The notes below the pieces were generated by a model. It was not told where the DNA came from and did no database searches. It saw nothing but the letters and a program-made list of their open reading frames with translations. Positions 23,205-34,100 of a stretch of DNA of 64,000 bases are shown here, piece after piece. The stretch is from Aplectana chamaeleonis (taxonomy: Eukaryota > Nematoda > Chromadorea > Rhabditida > Cosmocercidae). The stretch spans positions 988,501-1,052,500 of the forward strand of contig JAPDOI010000213.1 of NCBI GenBank assembly GCA_029168955.1. The letters are read 5' to 3'. The position numbers and the translations under genes were made by a program. Each line of letters begins with the position of its first letter. The first letter of the stretch is position 1.

Positions 23205-24600
23205 TGCCCACCAGTGAACGCGTTATTTCATGTTAACAGATGTGAAACTACGTGTTTGCCTGCGAGCTGTACCCCTGCTGCTATCTAACGGCAATTCTCT
23301 TTGTTCTTTTGATCAAATTGCGGAGAGGTCAAGTCTGATTTGAGCGTGGAATAGGATCAAGGCGGGAACATAAAAAAATGGCTCACTCTACCAAATTGAG
23401 ACCCCTTGGAGGCGCGCTCTTCTAACGAAAACCCCATTTTCGATTTGGTTTTCAAATCTAATGCGGGTCCTGCGAAGAAAAGGCTAATGCGGGTCCTGCG
23501 AAGAAATTCTGTCACCGCGAGTTTTCAAAGAAACGAAATGCCGTCCTGCTTACGAAATACACATTTTAGCAGCTTTGATGTTTCTCTGCAATGATGAATA
23601 AATTTCTCAAGCGTGTTACTAGTGATATTTGTTAATCAGCAGTCGGCTTCCAGGTTTCGGTGAGCTCATTCCGACAGAATATTGTTGGGCTCAGGCTAGC
23701 ACAGCTGTCTAACTACCTTGCTAAATTTAAAATCCTATCTTTTGTTCTTTGAGAATACAATTTTCTTGACTGATTTTTGTTTGGTAATCACAACGACACC
23801 TGTAGGTGGGGAAACACGGTCGGACGGCCAATCATCGATAACACCAGAGAGAGCATACGGATCGATCTAGTTTTAAACGAGTGCAACCAGGGGTGTGCAT
23901 TTACTAATTTACCGGTTCTGCCGGTATTTTTCGGAAAATTTTCATTTACCGACTCAATCTTGAAATTCACAATAACTGGAATGGATTAAGTATGAAGCAG
24001 CAATAATAGGCGAGAATCGAAAATACCCGAATTATCATGAACACAGCATACAACGATTCGACAGGAACAGCAGCAGCGTCGAGTAAAACAAGGCGAACTA
24101 TCTTAGCACATAAATTCTGAGTCAAGCATCTGTGGCGGATGGCAAGAATCAGAAGGCGGGGCTGGGAAAGTGCACGAGGGGCCAATGGGCGCCGAGCCAA
24201 CGGCGAGGCGAGATTGGAATTTGAATCGGAGTGAACGATAGATTCCGAAATAGCTTAGACGAATGTACTGTGGAATGCGGGATTGAAATATGTAGAAATC
24301 AACAATTAATATAAATAGAATAAAGGTGTGAGTGAGGTTTATCCTGTACACCGCCCTCCCCACAATATCGGCGTCCCCACCGATGGAAAACAAGGAAGTA
24401 ACGTACGAGAAAGAAATGAAAACACGTTGGGAACAAAATATCAAGAATACCTAGAAAGTAAGTCCTAAAAACAATTCAATTATGTTTAGTGGTACAAGAA
24501 CAGCAAAGAAAACACAGATAACATATCACACCAATTAAGCACTGTAGCCTCTTACGTGGGCTGAGGAAACACTGATGAGGGATTACCAAAGCGCAACATA
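23205..24600. other. No gene recognised; small direct duplication
   Basis: CTAATGCGGGTCCTGCGAAG occurs twice in tandem at about 23458-23506. The rest shows nothing I can support. Confidence 0.35.
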
Positions 24601-24607
24601 TTACTTA

Positions 24608-24930
24608 AGGATTTAAAACCCTTAAAGCTACAGTCCAATCTCAGAATCGATTTTTCGTAATCCAGCCTATCTTGGAGAAAATTTCAAGCTGATCACAATG
24701 ATGTCTCCAGAATCGCTCAGAACTCACTACAATTTGAGTTACGGCTCCTCAAAAACTTTCAATTTGAGCGGGTAGAAGTTCGCGGACGAGTTGTCTCGAG
24801 CCTGTATTTTCTCGTTATTCGCAGTCATCATTCTGGATAAGGTCACAATATAAAGCCAGACCGAAAGCAAAAGGAAGAACATAGATTTCGAAGAAAAAAT
24901 CATTCGCGCTTCTCTTCCCAATTGAGATCG
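24608..24930 (+). repeat. Dispersed repeat R1, diverged copy
   Basis: ATGATGTCTCCAGAATCGCT, GGACGAGTTGTCTCGAGCCT and TCGTTATTCGCAG follow the order of the R1 landmarks seen at 17650-17800. Confidence 0.5.
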
Positions 24931-25243
24931 GAAACCTGCCAGTGGGCGTTGCCCATTTCTTCTTTCAAGGGGGCGTGGCCGACTTTTTCCTCGCTTTTTC
25001 TCGCTTATTTGGGCATTATCGCTCCAGCCGCGAAGCGGCTGGAGAGGTTTGGTTTTGCCTAGGCCTTGTGATCACTTAGAATTTTATAAAATAGTTTATA
25101 GAATCTTTGAAACAAAATTTCTGAAGACTTCCTTCTGGATATAAGCGAAGGGGTCCAGAAGACACCTGCTGTCCGAATTTCAGAAAATCGCTTCACAAAT
25201 AACAAAGTTGTGAGCCCGAAAGCTTAAGAAAATTTCATGGTGT

Positions 25244-25298
25244 GCGCCGTAGGCCGTGAGCCGTAGGCCGTAGGCCGTGGGCCGGGCCGTAGGCCGTC
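25244..25298. repeat. GCCGTAGG short tandem repeat
   Basis: About seven imperfect units of GCCGTAGG/GCCGTGGG. Confidence 0.8.
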
Positions 25299-28083
25299 GC
25301 TTTCAGTCCTCACTGCTAATAGCCGCACCTGCAAATGGTCTCGCGCAATCAACTTGGCAGACAGGTAAGTTGGTGCAGGTATGCGGTACGTAGGCTGGTA
25401 ATTTAACTGCCGATTTGTAGGTGAGGGGATTTCTGATGACGTCATCGGGACGTCGTGAAAAGTGCCTCGAGTTTCTGATGACGTCATCGGGACGTCGTGA
25501 GAGTGCTTCAGGCTTCTGATGAGGTCATGGGGACGTCGTGAAAAGTGCTTCGGGCTTCTGATGACGTCATCGGGAAGGCGTGAAAGTGCTTCGAGTTTCT
25601 GATGACGTCATCGGGACGTCGTGAAAAGTGCTTCGGGCTTCTGATGGACGTCATCGAGACGTCGTGAGAGTGCTTCAGGCTTCTGATGACGTCATCGGGA
25701 CGTCGTGAAAGTGCTTCGGGCTTCTGATGACGTCATCGGGACGTCGTGAGAGTGCTTCGGGCTTCTGATTGGCGTCATCGGGACGTCGTGAGAAAGTGCG
25801 TTTCGGGCTACGGATGACGTCATCGGGACGTCGTGAAAGTGCTTCGGGCTTCTGATACGGCGTCATCGGGACGTCGTGAAAAGTGCTTCCGGGCTTCCTT
25901 GATGACGTCATCGAGACGTCATTGAGAGTGCTTCAGGCTACGATGACGTCATCGGGACGTCGTGAAAAGTGCTTCGGGCTTCTGATGACGCCATCGGGAC
26001 GTCGTGAAAGTGCGCTTCGGGCTTCTGATGACGTCATGGGTGACGCCGTGAAAAGTGCTTCATTTCTGATGACGTCATCGGGACGTCGATGAGAGTGCTT
26101 CGGGCTTCTGATGACGTCATCGGGACGTCGTGAAAGTGCTTCCGGGCTTCTGATGACGTCATCGGACGCGTAGTGAAAAGTGCTTCGGGCTCCTGATGAC
26201 GTCATCGGGACGTCGTGAAAAGTGCTTCAGGCTTCTGACGACGTCATCGGGACGTCGTAAAAGTGCTTCCGGGTTTCTGATTTTGACGTCATCGGACGTC
26301 GTAAAAAGTAGCTTCGGGCTTCTTGCCCGAGCGTCATCGGGACGTCGTGAAAGTGCTTCGGAGCTTCTGATGACGTCATCGGGACGTCGTGAAAAGTCTT
26401 CGGGATTCTGGATGACGTCATCGTGACGTCGTGAGAGTCTGCTTCGGGCTTCTGATGAGGTCATGGGGACGTCATTGAGAGAGTGCTTCGGGCTTCTGAT
26501 GACGTCATCGGGACGTCGTGAAAAGTGCTTCGGGCTTCTGATGACGTCATCGGGACGTCGTGAAAGTGCTTCGGGCTTCTGATGACGTCATCGGGACGTC
26601 GTGAAGAAAAGTGCTTCGGGCTTCTGATGACGTCATCGGGACGTCGTGAAAGTGCTTCGGGCTTCTGATGACGTCATCGGGACGTAGTGAAAAAGAATGC
26701 TTACCGGGCTCCTGATGCGTCATCGGGACGTCGTGGAAAAGTGCTTTCAGGCTTCTGATGACAGCGTCATCGAGACATCGTGAGAAGTGTTATCAGGCTT
26801 CTGATGACGTCATCGGGACGTCGTGAAAAGTGCTTCGGGCTTCTGATGACGTCATCGGGACGTCGTGAGAGTGCTTCGGGCTGATGGCGTCATCGGGACG
26901 TCGTGAAAAGTGCTTCGGGCTTCTGATGACGTCATCGGGACGTCGTGAAAGTGCTTCAGGCTTCTGATGACGTCATCGGGACGTCGTGAAAAGTGCTTCG
27001 GGCTTCTGATGACGCCATCGAGACGTCGTGGGGAAGTGCTTCGGGCTTCTGATGACGTCATCGGGACGTCGTGAAAAGTGTTTCGGGCTTCTGATGACGT
27101 CATCGGGACGTCGTGAAAGTGCTTTCGGGCTTCTGATGACGTCATGGGGACGTCGTGAAAGTGTTTCGGGCTTCTGATGACGTCATCGGGACGTCGTGAG
27201 AGTGCTTCGGGCTTCTGATGACGTCATCGGGACGTCGTGAAAGTGCTTCAGGCTTTATGATGACGTCATCGGGACGTAGTGAAAGTGCTTCGGGCTCCTG
27301 ATGACGTCATCGGGACGTCGTGAAAAGTGCTTCGTGCTTCTGACGACGTCATCGGGACGTCGTAAAAGATGCTTCGGGTTTCCTGATGACGTCATCGGGA
27401 CGTCGTAAAAGTGCTTCCGGGCTTCTTATGACGTCATCGGGACGTCGTGAAAGTGCTTTCGGGCTTCTGATGACGTCATCGGGACGTCGTGAAAAGTGCT
27501 TCAGGATTCTGATGACGTCATCGTGACGTCGTGAGAGTGCTTCGGGCTTCTGATGAAGGGTCATGGGGACGTCGTGAGAGTGCTTCGGGCTTCTGATGAC
27601 GTCATCGGGACGTCGTGAAAAGTAAGGGGTTCGGGCTTCTGATGACGTCATCGGGACGTCGTGAAAGTGCTTCGGGCTTCTGATGACGTCATCGGGACGC
27701 CGTGAAAGTGCTTCGGGTTCTGATGACGTCATCGGGACGTCGTGAAAGTGTTTCGGGCTTCTGATGACGTCATCGGGACGTCGTGAAAGTGCTTCCGGGT
27801 TTCTGATGACGTCATCAGGGACGTCGTGAAAGTGTTTCGGGCTTCTGACGACGTCATCGGGACGTCGTGAAAGTGCTCAGGTTTCTGATGACGTCATCGG
27901 ACGTCGGGAAAAGTGCTTCGGGCTTCTTATGACGTCATCGGGACGTCGTGGAAAGTGCTTCTGGCTTCTGATGACGTCATCGGGACGTCGTGAAAAGTGC
28001 TTCGGGCTTCTGATGACGTCATCGGGACGTCGTAAAAAGTGCCTCGAGTTTCTGATGACGTCATTGGGACGTCGTGAAAGTGC

Positions 28084-28282
28084 GGGCCTACCCCAGACGA
28101 GGGGGCACTCAAGATTCAAGTCAGAAATGGAATGAACCACCGATCTATAACGCTATCAATCAAAGTATTTCTACACAACTTCATCAACAACAATGACTGA
28201 TAGCAGCATCAAGCACCTTTTATCAAGGTTTCCATTCATTTTCATGAAAGTCGTGGGTGCCCCCTCGTATCAGGATAGTCCC
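28084..28282. mobile_element. hAT-type MITE, GGGACTATCC family, copy 2 (199 bp)
   Basis: Left end GGGCCTACCCCAGACGAGGG, right end complement GGGACTATCCTGATACGAGG. Flanks GAAAGTGC and AAGAGTGC are a near 8-bp duplication of the array monomer. Confidence 0.8.
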
Positions 28283-28338
28283 AAAGAGTGCTTCGGGCTT
28301 CCTGATGAAAACGTCATCGGGACATCGTGAGGAAGTGC

Positions 28339-28546
28339 GGGACTATCCTAGCACGGGGGGGCTACTAAGATTCCAAATCAGAAATGGAATGAACCACCGA
28401 TCTATAACGCTATCAATCGAAGTATTTCTAAGAGAACTTCGTAATCAACAAATAATGATTGATAGCAGCATCAAACTTTATCTTTATCAGGTTTTCCATT
28501 CATTTTCATGGGAAAATCGTGGGTGACCCCCGTCTAGGATAGTCCC
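28339..28546. mobile_element. hAT-type MITE, GGGACTATCC family, copy 3 (208 bp)
   Basis: Ends GGGACTATCCTAGCACGGGG and complement GGGACTATCCTAGACGGGGG. Flanks GGAAGTGC and AAAAGTGC, the same monomer position as copy 2, one repeat unit away. Confidence 0.82.
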
Positions 28547-28639
28547 AAAAGTGCTTCGGGCTTCTGATGACGTCATCGGGACGTCGTGAAAAGTGCTCTT
28601 CAAGCTTCTGATGAAGTCATCGGGACGTCGTGGAAACCC

Positions 28640-29540
28640 GGATAGTGGGCAGGTGTTCGGGACCGTTGCTGCTCATCCGAAAAGTTGTGAAGACTCCACC
28701 CCGTAGAGTGAGCAGGAGCCCAGACTCGATGCTAGCCATTCGAGAAATTATGCCTCTGAATTTGCGCAGGAGAGAACACCTTGCAAAACTTTTGTAAAAG
28801 TGTAAGGATGACAAGCATAGCAAGCTAGAAAGTTTGAGATGTTATGTGAGTCATGTCAGGTCATGTTGCCAGGCTGCTTTTCAGTTTCGTAAGGTCATTC
28901 ACACAACCCCATTCTGAGTGCTCCCTCTTCCTTCTTCACCAGCCACTGATTTTTTCTGCAATAAATGGTACTTGCTTATTAGCATCCAAATTCAAAAACA
29001 AATTGTTAGAACTATCTCCTTTCGCATGACTCAGCAGAGTTTTTTCATATCAGATTCATGGAATCGAAGCGGCTGTTTTGCGAAGGAATGGGGCAACGGA
29101 AATATGAAATAATGAGTATGTAAAACTGCTTTGGTTCCACTGATGTGAAAGTGTCCAGATGGAATGGAAGAGGTAGTTTCTGACTGTCCCGGTTTTAAGT
29201 TAGTTTCATTTAAAGCGAAGAACTGCAGGCAGATTCTGCATCCGGCTGTAGGCCAGCAGGCTTTTCATGATTATCGACCGGGCTGGCTACGTCTGGGCGA
29301 CCAACTCATAACCGGGGCCTAAGGTCCTGTCAGAGTTGGTTGAGAAAAAATCACCGTGGCCGACCCGTTCATTGATAATGTATGAAAAACCATGGAAGGT
29401 GCAAATAACACCCTGAGTGTAGCCAGATGTAGCTGACGCGATCAATATGAATGAATTATGTGGAACGATATCATGGATATCATTCATTTCTTAGCTAATA
29501 TCATGAACATCGGTCTTGTCAGCCACATCGAGTGATTTTT
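28640..29540. other. No gene firmly recognised
   Basis: A minus-strand open frame at 29487-29287 (with HNSFILIASATSGYTQGVIC and GHGDFFSTNSDRTLGPGYEL) reads like ordinary protein but matches no family I know and has no clear splice partners. Possibly a lone or pseudogenic exon. Confidence 0.25.
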
Positions 29541-29546
29541 CTGAGA

Positions 29547-29642
29547 TAGTTTTACAACAGTTTGGGTCATTGATTCTTGTGACCACAGAAAGAGTAGTTT
29601 TACAACAGTTTGGGTCATTGATTCTTGTGACCACAGAAAGAG
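29547..29642. repeat. Exact 48-bp tandem duplication
   Basis: Two identical units of 48 bp beginning TAGTTTTACAACAGTTTGGG (29547-29594, 29595-29642). The unit is 16 codons, so the minus-strand frame (LWSQESMTQTVVKLLF twice) stays open. Confidence 0.95.
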
Positions 29643-29730
29643 GACTGATCTAGTGGGGAGATGAAGAGGTCTTTGTTCAGAGAATTCTTGCATGGGATAT
29701 CACAGCGTAATATCAAGAAAAAAAGTGAAC

Positions 29731-30247
29731 AATTCTGTAAAGGGGTCTCCCAAGCAGAAGTGGTTTTGGTTAGCGTTACAAATGCTTCTTCAACAAAGTG
29801 AACAATAGGAAAGCGGAGCCGATGGAGAGTCTACGAAAAAATAGGGCCACAATATCCTCCAAGAACTCTTTTCTTTTTCGAAACTTCCAAACAGCGGGGA
29901 AACAAACCGTTGTGGTATTTACGAGGAAAAATTGACTGGTTCCCTAAAACAATTTAACATCATCTCCTTTTAATGATAGCTATTAGGTTCACATGCATAT
30001 ATACATATTTTATCGGCACTCACATAATCAAAGTCCTTTATGGAGCCAAAGCGCTTCCTCATAGAGAACTACAACGGTTTGTTTCCGCTGTTTAAAGTTT
30101 CGAAGAAGAAAGAGTTCTTGGAGGATATTGTTCATTTTTCGTAGACTCTCTCCACTCCACTTTTTCTATTGTTCCTTTTGTTGGAAGAGCATTTGTAACG
30201 CTAACCAAACCACTTCTGCTTGGGAGACTACCCTTTTTTACAGAATT
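29731..30247. repeat. Foldback element (517 bp), arms about 200 bp
   Basis: AATTCTGTAAAGGGGTCTCC at the left is inverted at the right end (complement AATTCTGTAAAAAAGGGTAG); arms include CTCCAAGAACTCTTTC and AACGGTTTGTTTCC in inverse. Loop about 110 bp. Non-coding. Confidence 0.85.
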
Positions 30248-30422
30248 AAAGATTGAATTGAAATATTATCGTGAACATTGCCTTTAAAGGCAGTTTTCGG
30301 GTAAAATCTCGATCTCGAAACTTCCCGCTGAATCGGAGCGTATGCTACAGGTACTCCCAACAAACGTGCGAAAACTGCAGGTCCTCTCCAAGTTATTACA
30401 GCCATTTTAGTAAGCCACCATG

Positions 30423-30740
30423 TCACGAATGTATGTCCATTGTCCATTTTGTAGCCATCGTCCACGCATTCTTCGCAACCTTCGTGTAAATATCGGTCAT
30501 TTTGGTCATGAGTATCATGCTGTGAATACCGCCACCCTTGGCTTGAAAGCTGTCTTCTCCAATGTAAAGACCAATAGTTTGTAAAATATCCGGACGGTTT
30601 TCAGCTAGGCCAGCCCAATCTACATATCTTACCAAAACATGGGTAGTGTCAACATTTGACAGAAATTTGCCTTTAACCTGAATTATCAGCCTCACAAGGT
30701 TATGGTATAAGAAATGTGTAGTATGTCGAAACACAACCAT
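30423..30740 (-). pseudogene. Unrecognised minus-strand open frame, possible broken gene
   Basis: An open frame of 105 codons with VLVRYVDWAGLAENRPDIL and GLYIGEDSFQAKGGG. TTCAG|GTTAAAGGC and TTTTG|GTAAGAT offer an acceptor and donor inside it, and another frame downstream reads GCEECVDDGYKMDNGHTF, so a small multi-exon or frameshifted gene is possible. No family recognised. Confidence 0.2.
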
Positions 30741-31170
30741 AGAAATTTACTACGACATTTTGAAGATTTATGCATGTATGAAGGCTCAACATTTTTAGAA
30801 AATCGCTGAAATTAGAACTGAGAAAGCGTGGAGTAAGAACATAATCAATTTTATCCCATGCCTATAATTTCTATTAATACCTTTTGACCTCGATAATATG
30901 ATAATATTTGTTAGGTCGAGCCAATAGAAAATCAGCGCTTTTTTCTCGATTTCTACACTTTTCCCCTTCTAACATTTTCACTTCGGCTTTACCACCGCTT
31001 ATCTCTGCAGCCGATCTTATCTCAAATCCTGTCCCAAACTGGACATGTCTAGTTTCATGCGTCTGCCACCCCCTGGGGCAGAATATCGTGTTCTAATTGA
31101 TCAATATGGTTATCTTTATTCGTGATTCCTCACCTATCGATCAGTTTAGAAGAACCTCACACATTTTCGT

Positions 31171-31177
31171 TTTCCAG
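31171..31177 (+). promoter_or_regulatory. Trans-splice (SL) acceptor of the EF-hand gene
   Basis: TTTTCCAG ends at 31177, six bases (GTATTA) before the double ATG at 31184/31187. No upstream exon is visible, so an SL acceptor is the simplest reading. Confidence 0.55.
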
Positions 31178-31183
31178 GTATTA

Positions 31184-34100
31184 ATGATGCGTTTTTTGAT
31201 TAGCGCTTTCATCGTGTCGCTCGCCTACGCCACTCCAGACTCGACCACAATGGAGAACGGTAGATCACATTTTGAATTTAAAAACAGCAGTTTAGTGCAG
31301 AATCTTTTGACTTACTTGACTTAATCGGTTGGCTTTCGCCTGACGCGGTCAGTCCGCACTTTCACCGAGGTGTGCCGTCCCAGTAGTCAGCCGTGTCCAT
31401 TTGTCCTCAGCCTCGAGCACAATCCATCCATTGGTCGCTATTCCACTTCCAGCGAGGTAAAACATCGCGCCTGAGTTGCCCTTGAGTGCCGAATTTCAAA
31501 TCCTCCTTCACCACATCAGTTTGAAACTTTAACCTACGTTCTAGAGGTAATTACTACATAGGATTTGGAATCATTTTTAGAGCGTGTTGACCAAAGGATA
31601 GAAGATTCTGGCTCTTTTCTACTGACAAGCGTTAATGCATCGATTTTGTTGTAGAGATCATCCCAATGGCAGATCCGCGGTCAGAAATATCCAATCTGCG
31701 AATAGCGGATAAGTAGACGCACAACTTGGCTTCCTTCATGATGGGGATAGGCCACAGATATTTGGTTAAAGAATCGAATACAGATTGGACTTTTGCACAT
31801 CACTGTTGAATATCCGAGGCATAGGTGACTACCATCGTTCTCCAACAAATAGGCCAAATAACAGAAATCGTCCACCAGTTCGATACGTTGTCCGTCCAAA
31901 CAAACTCCCGTTGAAGGCCTCTGAGAAACCCACATCTGCTTGCATACGTCGGGACGAAGACGAAGTTCATAGGCTGCGGCATACTTCGAAACGAGGTTCA
32001 CAATCCTTTGCAGTTTTGCGTTGCTTTCAGCGAATAACACAATGTGGTCGGCGTACTCCAGGTCGACAAGGGAGCGTCCTGATGGTGGTAGGATCACGTC
32101 TGCAGGAAACTGTTCTGCACCCCTACGCATGATGTCATGAACAGCGAAGTTGAATAGAAAAGGCCCTGCTACAGCTCCTTTTCTTACTTCTGTTTTCACC
32201 TCGAAAGCTGACGTAAACCCGACAGGCGTACGAACTGCTGCTGTTGTTCCTTTGTTTATGTCCTCGATTAGTCTAACATACTTTTCCGGGACTCCATCGG
32301 CTCGCAGGGTGCTGAGCAAACGATGAGGAGAGTCGAACGCGGCTTTAAAGTTTAAAAAAGCAAGCTGTAAAGGCTCCTGTTACCCGATTCCTGGAGACTT
32401 GCGATCATCGTACCTCTTCACAAGATGTTATCCGTCACGGAGCCCAAGAACCACCGACATCACCATCTGCAACTCCATTGGTAGTGTTGAGGACAGAACA
32501 CCTCTTCATCTTGCCGCTATACTGTCGTAGCAACGTGTAGGCTTTCCCCGGATTCTTTTAATCCCAAGCCTTCTCGAACTCCTTACCTCTACACGTCCAT
32601 TCTGGTTCGCGGGAGCCTTGAAGCCGCCGAAGCAACTTCGTTCTCAAACGCTTCCCCCCCCCCACGAAGTTTCCGGCAGTTCGGAGAGCACATACTCTGT
32701 TGTAAGTATGTGCTGTTTCCTCTCAAACGTAGGCAAGCTTCCTCTTGGGCTATGCAACCGGGAGTGCCTATTTCGAAACGTCCTGGATGTACTTGACGAA
32801 AGAATCTGCAATGAATATTATCTTTGCGAATTGTCATTGTTTATTCCATTTCTTTAGAAAAAACACACATTTTTATGCATACAGAAAACCAGTTACAGTG
32901 AACGAACTCTGAACTTCGAGTGGACAAATGAATCACTAAGTTTTGGTTCAGCTGAGATTATTTTCTCCTAATCGATCACGAGTCTGTTGATTATCTGAAG
33001 CAGGTTACACCAGTTTAGCCTTCTAGTGAACTCATTCGACGCCGTGGACAGTGACGGAAATGGTGCCATCGATTTCAACGAATTCGAAAAGTGGCACAAA
33101 ACCAGCCTCATCGAGTCAAATGACGAGAAAATCAAAAGTAAGCTGAAGTGTCGGCACTAATGCGGGAGTGGTGGCCAGTTGCTCGGACCACAGACAATTC
33201 AATCCTATGCGATGCCTGAGACCACGACTTCAGAATTAGTGCCGCAGAATATTTTACGGTTCATGGTTTTCTATAAGATCTGTGTTCAGACACCTTCGCG
33301 AGGTACGATGTGAGCCGCGATCAGACCCTCGACGTGTCCGAATTCGTGCCTCTCGCCTATGATTATAGCCAGAAGCCCGTCGACACCGCCGAGCAGATCT
33401 TCAGGGTGAGAACTTTGACTGTCTAAAGAAAAATTCGAACCGTTGGTTTAAAACAAGGTCGAGCATAATTTTCTTGCCGATATAAAAGAATCTAAAACTC
33501 CTAGAATTAAGTGCAACCCTGTCATCCTGTGGGGATTCCCAGCTTTTATCCGCATTTTGAGGAGTACATTGGAAATCTGAGTGTCAGAAATCTGCAGAAA
33601 TCGGAAGTTCATACCCCGTTCAGACATTCTGTTGCTTTCCCTGACGTTGAGCTCAAGGTTTTCCTGGAGGGGCGAAACCTTTAAATCGGTTCGAGACGTC
33701 ACCAAAATGTTCTCTAAATTTATAAACGCTTTACACAGGAGCTCTCGTAGAATTCGCTCTATCAATCTTCTCACCAATTGTAAGCTTTATATTTATTTTT
33801 TTGGGAATAGATTTTTGTTTTTCGAAGCTCCGAAATAACTCTACGGCTTCTACCGTTTTTTTTTTGGAAAAATTCTCTAGGCTGCTCAAAAAATTTCCCT
33901 TTCTGAAATTTATTGAAGCGTGACATTCCCTAATCAAGACGCATCTACTGCATTTTTACACGATTTTTGATGAGTCTCGCCGAACTGCAGTTTGAAGTAG
34001 CAGCACACATCAAGATAGCCGCAGCGGTGAAGTTCACCGAGCGGCTGAACAAGCGCGGCGCTGGAGCATGTGTGGTGCAGTGCGATGAAACCCTCACCCG

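Larger units (their letters stand above)
25431..28634. repeat. Minisatellite array, 41-42 bp unit, about 65-70 copies
   Basis: Consensus unit, in two pieces: GATGACGTCATCGGGACGTC then GTGAAAAGTGCTTCGGGCTTCT. Most units hold TGACGTCA (the CRE/ATF palindrome) and GACGTC twice. Single-base insertions and deletions are dense between about 25780 and 27640 and rarer at the edges. Because 42 bp is 14 codons, long repetitive frames appear on both strands; alternation between 41 and 42 bp breaks them, so it is not a gene. Two MITEs interrupt the right end. Confidence 0.97.

Noticed and set aside
25431..28140. Many overlapping open frames of 60-127 codons on both strands encoding 14-residue repeats
   Set aside because: They are read-through of a 42-bp satellite unit (14 codons); 41/42-bp alternation breaks them and no start or splice context is consistent.
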